Assembly: GCA_029933365.1 (NCBI GenBank)
Contig: JAOZOH010000030.1
Coordinates: forward strand, 1 to 30,504
Origin: Desulfuromusa sp.
GTDB lineage: Bacteria > Desulfobacterota > Desulfuromonadia > Desulfuromonadales > Geopsychrobacteraceae
Length of the DNA stretch: 30,504 nucleotides
Direction of reading: 5' to 3'
Part shown: positions 24,186-30,504 of the stretch, in pieces
Layout of the letters: every line of letters starts with the position of its first letter
How positions within the stretch are numbered: the stretch's first letter is position 1
The notes under the pieces: generated by a model
Told to the model about the DNA's origin: nothing
Databases searched by the model: none
What the model saw: the letters and a program-made list of their open reading frames with translations, nothing else
Translations under genes and position numbers: made by a program

Positions 24186-25427
24186 ATGAAAAAAATATTA
24201 TTGATGGCATGTGCAACAACATTACTGCTGGCTGGCCAGGCAATGGCAACCAATGGCGATCAAATGCTGGGTATATCAGCAATGCAGTGGGCAAGAGGTG
24301 GTGCGATTGTTGCGTCTCCAACTGATGCTCCCAGCGTGCTATATAACCCTGCAGCGGCTGCAGCGCTTGGTGTAGATAACATCGCTTTTGATTTGGGTTC
24401 AGGTCTATTGCATGCTGAGAGATCAATCACTAACCCGATGATCAGTACCGATAGCGATTCTGAAAATTATTTTGCTGTTGGCGCCGGGGTTGTTGGTAAG
24501 ATTAGTGACAAGCTCTATTTTGGTCTTGCTGCAGGTGGTGTTGCTGGTTTAGGCACTGATTTTGCGCAGAGTATCGGGCCTGACGAGGCAACGGCAGTTG
24601 TAACAACTAAGGGTCTGTTGAAGTTGACTCCGACAATAGCCTATAAACCGACGGATAAACTTTCTATCGGGTTTTCACCTCAGATCGGTTATCAGACTCT
24701 AGCCCTGAGTAGCCCTAAATTTGATATGCCTCAGACTGGAGAATTTGGCTTTGGAGCATCCATTGGTGCTGTTTATGAAGTTTCACCTGTAGTGCAAATT
24801 GGTGCTTCTTATACTTCTGAAATGGATATTTCTGAGTATGAATTTCATGGTGCATTTGATGCCAATGGCCCCATGGGTGGTTATACACCTGTTTCTGGGA
24901 CATATCGTTTTGATATGGATGCCCCGGCATCTGCAGCATTTGGCGTAGCTTTTACCCCTTTGGGCGATTTTCTTCTAGTTGAGGTTGATGTCAAGTGGAT
25001 TGGTTTTTCGGATGTTATGGATAGCATTGATCTCAAAAATGCCTCAGGGAACGTTGTTGACACGATCTCCTTTGGTTGGGAAGATCAGATTGTCTATTCT
25101 CTTGGTGTAGAACTTTCTCCGAAAGAGGACATTACCTTGCGCTTGGGTTACAACTACGCTGAAACCGGAATTGATCCTGAAGATGTCCAGTTTAATCTCG
25201 GTGCAGTTGCCACAATTGAACACCATTTATCTCTTGGTCTCTCCAAACAGTGGACATCCAATTTGACGAGTACCCTGTCTTATACCCATGGGTTTGAAAA
25301 TTCAGTAACTGGAGATGTGCCGATGATGGTATCTGATGGAGAAGGTGGCATGGAACCGGGTATGGTTTCCCATACTTTGGAAGCATCTCAGGATATCGTC
25401 TATTTCCAGATTAGTTACCGGATGTAG
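24186..25427 (+). CDS. FadL/OmpP1/TodX-like outer membrane protein
   Basis: A 413-aa outer membrane beta-barrel. The signal peptide is residues 1-21, ending in AMA. The mature start TNGDQMLGISAMQWARGGA, followed by PSVLYNPAAAAAL, is the family's N-terminal hatch signature. Alternating hydrophobic and polar strands run to the C-terminal end, which closes with FQISYRM (aromatic near-end residue). FadL-like proteins bring long-chain fatty acids or other hydrophobic molecules across the outer membrane. AAGGA lies 8 nt before the ATG. Its place among membrane redox genes is unusual; the cargo could be a hydrophobic electron donor or lipid, which is speculation. Confidence 0.82.
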   Translation: MKKILLMACATTLLLAGQAMATNGDQMLGISAMQWARGGAIVASPTDAPSVLYNPAAAAALGVDNIAFDLGSGLLHAERSITNPMISTDSDSENYFAVGAGVVGKISDKLYFGLAAGGVAGLGTDFAQSIGPDEATAVVTTKGLLKLTPTIAYKPTDKLSIGFSPQIGYQTLALSSPKFDMPQTGEFGFGASIGAVYEVSPVVQIGASYTSEMDISEYEFHGAFDANGPMGGYTPVSGTYRFDMDAPASAAFGVAFTPLGDFLLVEVDVKWIGFSDVMDSIDLKNASGNVVDTISFGWEDQIVYSLGVELSPKEDITLRLGYNYAETGIDPEDVQFNLGAVATIEHHLSLGLSKQWTSNLTSTLSYTHGFENSVTGDVPMMVSDGEGGMEPGMVSHTLEASQDIVYFQISYRM

Positions 25428-25442
25428 TTCTGTTTAAATGAT

Positions 25443-25480
25443 CAATAAAGGTGCTTGTCATTTGATGGGCACCTTTATTG
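25443..25480. terminator. Terminator-like hairpin after the fadL-like gene
   Basis: CAATAAAGGTGC (25443-25454) and GCACCTTTATTG (25469-25480) are perfect 12-bp arms with a 14-nt loop, 15 bp after the stop codon. The TTTATT run is inside the stem. The next gene starts 25 bp later, so partial read-through is possible. Confidence 0.6.
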
Positions 25481-25505
25481 TCAAAACGCACATGAGGTAA
25501 GGTCT

Positions 25506-26033
25506 ATGAAGAAAATATTTTTGATCCTGATTTTTTTGATCTTCACATGTAGTGCTTCTTTTGCTGCTGGACCTCTTCAGGTTGGGGATACCGCTCCGGA
25601 CTGGTCTTTTAATAATTCTGAAGACCAAACATTCAGCATGACAAGCTGGCCGGATAAGGTTTTGCTGGTGAGTTATGTTGATCCCGATGAATCTGATTTG
25701 AATGAATCATTTAACGAAGCTTTGCAAGCAGCTCGAAAAGATGGTCGTTTGCAAGATGCTGATTATCAGGGCGTTGGGATACTTGACTGCAAGGCAACCT
25801 GGAAGCCGAACAAATTGATTCGTGTCATGGCAGGTAAAAAAGCCAAAAAGTACAAAAGAACAATTCTATTTGATTTAGATGCAACATTGAGAGGATCCTG
25901 GGGACTAAAAAAGGATAGCTCGAATGTGATCTTGTTGGATAAAAATCATGTCGTTAAATACATCAGCAGAGGTAAAATTGCTGATGGTGAAATAGCATCG
26001 GTTATTCAGATGGCTATTGATCTGCAGAAATAG
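25506..26033 (+). CDS. YtfJ-like periplasmic thioredoxin-fold protein
   Basis: A 175-aa exported protein. The signal peptide is at residues 1-20 (SASFA then AG). A thioredoxin-like fold follows: VGDTAPDWSFNN, then KVLLVSYVDPDESD, a helix, a strand GVGILDC, and SNVILLDKNHVVKYISRG. There is no CxxC; the only mature cysteine is the one in LDCKATWK. Disulfide exchange of the usual kind is therefore unlikely, and a YtfJ-like or redoxin-derived binding role fits better. The start at 25506 follows GAGGTAAGG. A longer frame from 25455 begins inside the terminator loop and is rejected. Its neighbours suggest help in assembling the membrane redox proteins. Confidence 0.65.
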   Translation: MKKIFLILIFLIFTCSASFAAGPLQVGDTAPDWSFNNSEDQTFSMTSWPDKVLLVSYVDPDESDLNESFNEALQAARKDGRLQDADYQGVGILDCKATWKPNKLIRVMAGKKAKKYKRTILFDLDATLRGSWGLKKDSSNVILLDKNHVVKYISRGKIADGEIASVIQMAIDLQK

Positions 26034-26160
26034 ATGGGACAGTTTTGTCACTTAGATTCGTCCATTTTGAGCTTTGAATATATGACCCCCTCTCTCCTCC
26101 TATGTGATGGGTTCGAAATGGGCGAATTTAGGGTACGGATAAACTCTGTTAAGATGGATT

Positions 26161-26721
26161 ATGACAAATAACCAACAAGTTTCGTTCGCTGATGAGCCAT
26201 TGATTTTGGTGGATAGTCATGATTCTATCATCGGGCATGCAACAAAAGAGCACTGCCATAGTGGGGATGGAATACTCCATCGTGCTTTTTCCATCTTTAT
26301 TTTTAATAGTAAAAATGAATTATTGCTGCAAAAACGCAGCGCGGAAAAGCAACTCTGGCCGTTATTCTGGTCAAATAGTGTCTGTAGCCATCCTCGCAAG
26401 GGAGAAAGTTGCACAGAAGCTGTTAAACGGCGGCTCTTGGACGAAGTTGGCTTGCATCTTCCGGTAGAGTTTCTTTTTAAGTTCCAATACCAGGCAAATT
26501 ACAAGCAACTGGGTTCAGAAAATGAGTTGTGCTCTGTCTATGCTGGAAAAACTGATGAATCGCCAATTGTCAACAATCATGAAATCGCCAGTTGGGAATA
26601 TGTGAGCTTTGACAAGTTACAGATTGATATGGATGACAGACCGGAAGAATATACGCCCTGGTTTAAAATAGAACTGCAACGAATCCGTCAGGATTTTATG
26701 GATAAAATTTTTACAATTTGA
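26161..26721 (+). CDS. idi: Isopentenyl-diphosphate delta-isomerase, type I
   Basis: A 186-aa cytoplasmic Nudix-fold enzyme that interconverts IPP and DMAPP. The catalytic cysteine is C75 in NSVCSHPRKGE, followed by the Nudix-like helix EAVKRRLLDEVGL (86-98) and the acidic catalytic segment SENELCSVY (E120/E122). The N-terminal metal-binding histidines are H26, H31, H33 and H40. Length fits the E. coli enzyme (182 aa). Type I Idi is dispensable where the MEP pathway is used, so its position here may be meaningful: prenyl diphosphates feed the heme O synthase-like enzyme encoded upstream. The ribosome site is weak (AAGATGG, about 3 nt before the ATG). Confidence 0.9.
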   Translation: MTNNQQVSFADEPLILVDSHDSIIGHATKEHCHSGDGILHRAFSIFIFNSKNELLLQKRSAEKQLWPLFWSNSVCSHPRKGESCTEAVKRRLLDEVGLHLPVEFLFKFQYQANYKQLGSENELCSVYAGKTDESPIVNNHEIASWEYVSFDKLQIDMDDRPEEYTPWFKIELQRIRQDFMDKIFTI

Positions 26722-26809
26722 TGTGATTGTTTGTAGTTCGTTTTTTATATCATCATGGTTTTTCAGGGCAAAGGGCTAATATTAAAATATTTTTGCGTTT
26801 TTATGTGGG

Positions 26810-26827
26810 AGTGAGTGTTTACTCATT
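26810..26827. promoter_or_regulatory. 18-bp operator-like site upstream of the oxidase-like fusion gene
   Basis: AGTGAGTGTTTACTCATT has an inner symmetric core TGAGT/ACTCA. It matches the site at 21936-21953 at 13 of 18 positions in the same register (AGTrAGyGTwTACTyAyT). It lies ~95 bp before the start codon. A common regulator, perhaps the TetR protein encoded just downstream, is inferred. Confidence 0.5.
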
Positions 26828-26857
26828 ACAACATCTACATGTTTATTAAAATGGAAC

Positions 26858-26886
26858 CCTCCCGGTTTTGCGGGGGATACTTTTTT
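26858..26886 (+). terminator. Terminator-like hairpin in the leader of the fusion gene
   Basis: CCTCCCG (26858-26864) pairs imperfectly with CGGGGG (26871-26876), loop GTTTTG, followed by ATAC and TTTTTT (26881-26886). It lies after the operator-like site and 36 bp before the start at 26922. It therefore may act as a leader attenuator, or end a transcript coming from idi. Confidence 0.5.
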
Positions 26887-26921
26887 CAAATAACATTAAC
26901 TATAGGAGCAAAGGGAGACTA

Positions 26922-29282
26922 ATGGATAAATCAATCGGTTATTTGAGGTATCTGTTCACCACAACAAAGGGACGGATTCTTCTGAATATTTCAATCATTT
27001 CTCTGGCGGTTGCCGTATTCGGTACATTATCAGGGCCAATGAAAGAATGGGGTATTGCAGCATTCACCCAGAACCTGCTTGGTATGGACATGATCCCAGA
27101 GGATCGTGAAGGCAGAATTATTATGCTGTACCACACTATTGCTATGTCGTTTATTGCTCTGCTGGTCTATATCGTCACTGATATTGTCAAGATGGATGAA
27201 CATAAAGCCAAAGGGATCAACAATACCATTACGGTTGGATATCTGATGGCGATTGTTTTTGGTCTTGGTTTTGCCTATTGGGGACACAACTGGGCACTTC
27301 ATGGTCTATTTCTGGTTGGACAGGCTCTGGTCTTTTACTCAGGAGTTTTACTCTGTCGCGCTATCTGGCCATGGAATAAGGACTATTACGAGCCAGCAGA
27401 TAGTCCCTATGCCCATCTGAAAAGTGGTTTTCCTCTCGAGAGAGCTGCTTTCTGGACAATGGCTATGGCAACTCTGGGTTCTGCGATCTTTGGTGCTGTA
27501 ACCGGTTCTTACTGGGGCAATGGTCATGAAACATTCCTCGGTGAAAACGGCGTTCGTCACGTCACTCACTCTGCGTTGCAGCTAGCTATTATTGGTCACC
27601 TGCATATCATGCTTTCTTTGGTAGGTATTTGTACTTCACTGATCGTTGGCCGCTGGTACGATTGGAGAGGCAAATTCCATACAATTGGGATGTGGTTGTT
27701 TATCATCGGCACCATCATTCTAACTTTGGGCGTCTGGTCTGTTGTTCCTTACCAACTTACTGCTCATACAATTATTTATGTCGGTGCTGTTTTCTCCATG
27801 TCTGGAGCCCTGATGCTGGTTATTTTCGGCTGGCGGCAACTTATGGGCTTTGGCCCTGGAATGACCAAAGAAAAAATTGGTTTTGCTGGTCGGATTAAAA
27901 TGTGGCTGGATGATCCATTGAGATTTGGTTCTTTGTGGCAGATGGTTTTCATGAATTTTACCGTCAGTGGTGTTGGTATCTTTATGGCGATTAAGCTTGA
28001 GAGTGTCTTCCGCTATATCCCTTTCCGTGAAGAGCGCATTACCCTGACCGGTCACTGGCATATATTGTCGGTTCTATCAGGAACAATCATCTTGTTTTAT
28101 CTGATGAGTGAAGTATTCCCGATCAAGGGAGTATTAAGAAAAGTCTTCGGCTGGGCAATCATTTTAGGCTCAAACCTGGCTTTTGGTATGATGACCCTCT
28201 TTTCTCTTAAGCGGATGTTTGTTGCCGAAGAAAATCAGGAAGGGATGGTTACGACTTTTATGCTTCTGACCGATATTGGTCTTGGAGTTACGGAAATCCT
28301 GCTCGGGGTGTTCATATTCATTGCTTTATACCGATTTGCAGCTAAAAAGTTTACTGGTATGGCTATAATTGCCGGCTTACTGTTGATGATGCCACAAGTC
28401 AGTGAAGCCATATCTGCCGATGTAGATCCAGCAAGTTTAAAAGCGGAACTGACTATAAGTTCTGATGCTTGGGTGACTGTTCCTGCTGGACATTTTCTTT
28501 CCAGCTTAAACCATCATGACATCGATATTCCTTATGACTTTGATATTATGGTCACTGAGGTAACAAACACCCAATATGTTCAATACCTCAATGCCGCCAT
28601 GGCTCAAAGCCTTGTTACTGTCAAAAATGGTGTCGTTGTAGGACATTATAAAGGTGATAAATTTTCTGGCGGGCGGCACGAAATTGAAATTTCTGCTGGC
28701 GAATATCCCTATTATAACCTGGATGGTCAACGTGCCAGAATTATGTACAAAGATGGCAGCTTCTCCGTCAAAGCTGGATTTGAATCCTATCCTGTAAATT
28801 ATGTCTCCTGGATGGGAGCCAATGCTTACGCTGAGTTTAATAACTATCGTCTCCCCTATAAATTGGAGTGGGAGAAGGCAGCGCGAGGAACTGATGGGCG
28901 TTCCTTTCCTTTTGTCCATGAACCAACACCGCAACGCGCTAATTATTATCACAGTAAGGATCCATTTGATAAGTATAACGCTATCTTGCCAGTTGGATTC
29001 TACAATGGCAAAACCCACGGTGGCTTTGCAACAATCGACAGCCCCGGGCCCTACGGAACCTATGATCAGGCAGGAAACGTGGCGGAGTGGACTGGAGATA
29101 TTGTGACCGGTACTGATCAGCGCTACATGTATGGTGGCAGCCAGATGGATTATGATTTCGATCTGCGCCCCTATACTGAAAATATTTCACGGCCTGCATA
29201 TATGAGCTTTCAAACAGGGTTCCGCTGTGTGCGTGATCTCAATGGAGTACCACCTAAAATTGATGCTGGTGCCCATCATTAA
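26922..29282 (+). CDS. Fusion: His-rich multi-TM (heme-copper-oxidase-like) domain plus exported SUMF1/FGE-fold domain
   Basis: A 786-aa protein. Residues 1-475 form about 12 hydrophobic segments with histidines in helices: H71 (MLYHTIAMSF), H122/H127, H213/H216, H226/H228 (IIGHLHIMLSL), H282 (TAHTIIYV) and H378/H380 (LTGHWHILSVL). The GHxH segments resemble helix X of heme-copper oxidase subunit I, which holds both heme ligands. A clear HH copper pair is not seen. Residues 481-499 look like a signal or TM segment. Residues 515-772 are an FGE/SUMF1 fold: EVTNTQYVQYLN, YPVNYVSWMGANAYAEF, RLPYKLEWEKAARG, GNVAEWTGDI, GGSQMD and TGFRCVRD. The catalytic Cys pair of FGE is absent; only C769 remains. 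The start ATG at 26922 follows GGAGCAAAGGGAG; an upstream TTG is rejected. This is probably a periplasm-facing membrane redox protein of unknown reaction. Confidence 0.7.
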   Translation: MDKSIGYLRYLFTTTKGRILLNISIISLAVAVFGTLSGPMKEWGIAAFTQNLLGMDMIPEDREGRIIMLYHTIAMSFIALLVYIVTDIVKMDEHKAKGINNTITVGYLMAIVFGLGFAYWGHNWALHGLFLVGQALVFYSGVLLCRAIWPWNKDYYEPADSPYAHLKSGFPLERAAFWTMAMATLGSAIFGAVTGSYWGNGHETFLGENGVRHVTHSALQLAIIGHLHIMLSLVGICTSLIVGRWYDWRGKFHTIGMWLFIIGTIILTLGVWSVVPYQLTAHTIIYVGAVFSMSGALMLVIFGWRQLMGFGPGMTKEKIGFAGRIKMWLDDPLRFGSLWQMVFMNFTVSGVGIFMAIKLESVFRYIPFREERITLTGHWHILSVLSGTIILFYLMSEVFPIKGVLRKVFGWAIILGSNLAFGMMTLFSLKRMFVAEENQEGMVTTFMLLTDIGLGVTEILLGVFIFIALYRFAAKKFTGMAIIAGLLLMMPQVSEAISADVDPASLKAELTISSDAWVTVPAGHFLSSLNHHDIDIPYDFDIMVTEVTNTQYVQYLNAAMAQSLVTVKNGVVVGHYKGDKFSGGRHEIEISAGEYPYYNLDGQRARIMYKDGSFSVKAGFESYPVNYVSWMGANAYAEFNNYRLPYKLEWEKAARGTDGRSFPFVHEPTPQRANYYHSKDPFDKYNAILPVGFYNGKTHGGFATIDSPGPYGTYDQAGNVAEWTGDIVTGTDQRYMYGGSQMDYDFDLRPYTENISRPAYMSFQTGFRCVRDLNGVPPKIDAGAHH

Positions 29283-29306
29283 CTTTTCATTAGAGTGCGG
29301 ATAAGT

Positions 29307-29343
29307 ATAGAAAGCTGGTCGTGTTATATGACCAGCTTTCTAT
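29307..29343. terminator. Perfect 14-bp-stem hairpin after the fusion gene
   Basis: ATAGAAAGCTGGTC (29307-29320) and GACCAGCTTTCTAT (29330-29343) pair fully around a 9-nt loop, 25 bp after the stop codon. It has no separate T run. It probably ends transcription of the fusion gene and keeps it apart from the TetR gene. Confidence 0.65.
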
Positions 29344-29387
29344 GCAGTTGTTCTCAGGCTGCAGAATAGATTGAAAATTGATAAGTG

Positions 29388-29407
29388 GTTAGTTGGTGAA
29401 AACTAAC
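29388..29407. promoter_or_regulatory. Inverted repeat upstream of the TetR gene, possible autoregulatory operator
   Basis: GTTAGTT (29388-29394) and AACTAAC (29401-29407) are perfect 7-bp arms with a 6-nt spacer, 22 bp before the TetR start. TetR proteins usually repress their own gene through such sites. The sequence differs from the 18-bp sites upstream of the other genes, sharing only AGT and ACT edges. Confidence 0.5.
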
Positions 29408-29429
29408 AAAATATTCCCATCAGGGTTCT

Positions 29430-30029
29430 ATGAAGTTAGATACTGAAACAAGGCAGCGGCAGATTGTTCAAGCAGCAATTCTCCTGATTCATTTCGGGGG
29501 TATACAGAATCTGACCATAAAAAAAATAGCCAACGAAGTTGGATTCTCGGAACAGGCTATTTATCGCCATTTTGACAACAAACAGGCCATCCTAGCTGCG
29601 ACAGTTGATTTTTTTATTATCTGCTGCGGTGAGATGTTGGAAGAAATTGGTGAGATTGAAGATCCTCTGTTACAGATCAGACGGTTTATGGAAGTTCACA
29701 TAGAATATTTCGAAGAAAACCCTGCTTTCGCGACCGTTATTTTTTCCGAGGAAATCTTTCAGTATGAAGAATCCTTGACACTAAGGGTTCAACAACTGGT
29801 TGATAACCTTATTAAATTTGTCACTGTTTTGGTGGAAAAGGGTCAGGCAACTGGGGGAATAGATAATAAATATCCAGCTGGAGACCTTGCTTTCATGATT
29901 CTTGGCTCCTTGCGTTTTTTGATAACAGTGTGTCGATTATCCGCAGGTTCATTCAGTATGAAAGAGCGGGGTTGGCCGTTGATTGAAACAATTATGGCTA
30001 CGTTGAAACAGAAACAACAATCAGTATGA
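29430..30029 (+). CDS. TetR/AcrR family transcriptional regulator
   Basis: A 199-aa DNA-binding repressor. The N-terminal HTH is at about residues 27-56: LTIKKIANEVGFSEQAIYRHFDNKQAIL, the classic TetR pattern. A ligand-binding helical domain follows, with an FFIICCGEM segment and FLITVCRLS near the C terminus. AGGG lies 6 nt before the ATG. The stop codon overlaps the start of the next gene (ATGA, 30026-30029), so both are translated from one mRNA. It is the only local regulator in the redox region and probably controls it; the ligand is unknown. Confidence 0.9.
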   Translation: MKLDTETRQRQIVQAAILLIHFGGIQNLTIKKIANEVGFSEQAIYRHFDNKQAILAATVDFFIICCGEMLEEIGEIEDPLLQIRRFMEVHIEYFEENPAFATVIFSEEIFQYEESLTLRVQQLVDNLIKFVTVLVEKGQATGGIDNKYPAGDLAFMILGSLRFLITVCRLSAGSFSMKERGWPLIETIMATLKQKQQSV

Positions 30030-30504
30030 AAACGATCCCCTTATCTGCCATTACCAGTAGGGAAGAGACGCGTGTCAACTTCCAATGGGGACCTGTGTTT
30101 GCAGCAATCATTCTCACTGCAGGCATGTTGACTGTTGTGCAGGTTGTGGTTGAACGACCGTTGCTTCTGGCAGATCGATTTTTTCCAGGAATGGGTTGGA
30201 TAGAAATTATTGCCCTTTCACTCTATGCAGGTTTCCTTACTCCTAAAATTCTCAACCCCAAGACCTCAGTTCGCTGGAGAACCATCCTCTGGCTCACTTT
30301 TTCTGTCATTTTTTTTAGTCAGCTAATACTGGGTATATTTGGCTTTACAACTTTTTTAATGTCTGGTGTGCTGCATTATCCTGTTCCGGGTTTGATTGTT
30401 GCTGGCCCTATTTACCGGGGCGAAAATTTTTTCATGCCGATCCTTTTTGGCAGCACCCTGTTTTTTATTGGTCCGGCGTGGTGTAGTTATTTTTGTTATC
30501 TCGG
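30026..30504 (+). CDS. NapH/CcoG-like 4Fe-4S polyferredoxin membrane protein, 3' end outside window
   Basis: The frame is open from the ATG that overlaps the TetR stop codon to the window edge (159 complete codons, no stop). Hydrophobic segments lie at about residues 24-40, 57-70, 87-105 and 133-150. The last visible residues, GPAWCSYFCYL with C153 and C157, match the cysteine-containing membrane loop that precedes ferredoxin domains in NapH/CcoG/RdxA-type proteins. The ferredoxin clusters are expected beyond the window. Such proteins move electrons across or along the inner membrane, or help metal cofactor assembly of oxidases (CcoG), which would suit the neighbourhood. Confidence 0.65.
   Translation, partial: MKTIPLSAITSREETRVNFQWGPVFAAIILTAGMLTVVQVVVERPLLLADRFFPGMGWIEIIALSLYAGFLTPKILNPKTSVRWRTILWLTFSVIFFSQLILGIFGFTTFLMSGVLHYPVPGLIVAGPIYRGENFFMPILFGSTLFFIGPAWCSYFCYL

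Noticed and set aside
25455..25505. Longer N terminus of the YtfJ-like protein
   Set aside because: It starts in the loop of the terminator after the fadL-like gene and would hide the clear signal peptide at 25506.
26868..26921. Longer N terminus of the fusion protein from a TTG at 26868
   Set aside because: It would begin inside the terminator-like hairpin and add 18 residues without family resemblance. The ATG at 26922 has GGAG and GGGAG sites before it.

Overview
The window looks like chromosomal DNA of a Desulfuromonas/Geopsychrobacter/Pelobacter-like deltaproteobacterium (Desulfuromonadia). This is inferred from the gene set: a fused LutB-LutA lactate oxidase subunit, a TRAP transporter beside an oxoprolinase, an ExeA/GspB pair and Cache-type sensor kinases. 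No rRNA, tRNA, CRISPR array, integrase or complete transposase gene was seen.

Layout. (1) 1-7109: the 3' part of a LutB-LutA fusion, a 933-aa Cache-PAS hybrid histidine kinase, thioredoxin 2, a pair of half-size permeases and, convergent with them, a hemolysin III family protein. (2) 7110-10734: an isolated promoter-to-terminator unit that looks like a ~112-nt small RNA, an MFS transporter, a large inverted repeat, and the type II secretion accessory pair ExeA/GspB followed by three hairpins. (3) 10735-18271: a 5-oxoprolinase/hydantoinase (HyuA-HyuB fusion) divergent from a DctP-DctQ-DctM TRAP transporter, followed by a convergent MarR-like regulator. A perfect 11-bp-arm palindrome sits in the divergent promoter region. 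This reads as one uptake-plus-hydrolysis unit for 5-oxoproline or a related cyclic amide. (4) 18272-20359: a lone ABC-F ATPase with a strong terminator. (5) 20384-30504: a run of membrane and envelope redox genes. They are two related polytopic proteins of unknown function (one divergent), a heme O synthase-like prenyltransferase, a FadL-like outer membrane protein, a YtfJ-like periplasmic thioredoxin-fold protein, IPP isomerase, a 786-aa fusion of a His-rich multi-TM domain (heme-copper-oxidase-like GHxH motifs) to an exported SUMF1/FGE-fold domain, a TetR regulator, and the start of a NapH/CcoG-like 4Fe-4S membrane protein.

Two things stand out. First, a miniature inverted-repeat element of ~150 bp occurs twice nearly complete (5298-5447 and, inverted, 15647-15795). 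Each copy has its own 6-bp target duplication, and the internal stem carries compensating changes; a third copy is only a right end (about 18625-18663). Copy A sits exactly on the trxC stop codon, and the rebuilt empty site would still stop trxC at the same codon. Second, region 5 looks like an uncharacterised respiratory or membrane-redox module. It combines prenyl supply (Idi), a prenyl-heme-type transferase (CtaB-like), a His-rich oxidase-like membrane protein fused to a catalytically atypical FGE fold, and a local TetR regulator, with similar 18-bp operator-like sites upstream of two of its transcription units.

All family names come from reading the translated sequences by eye. No database search was run.
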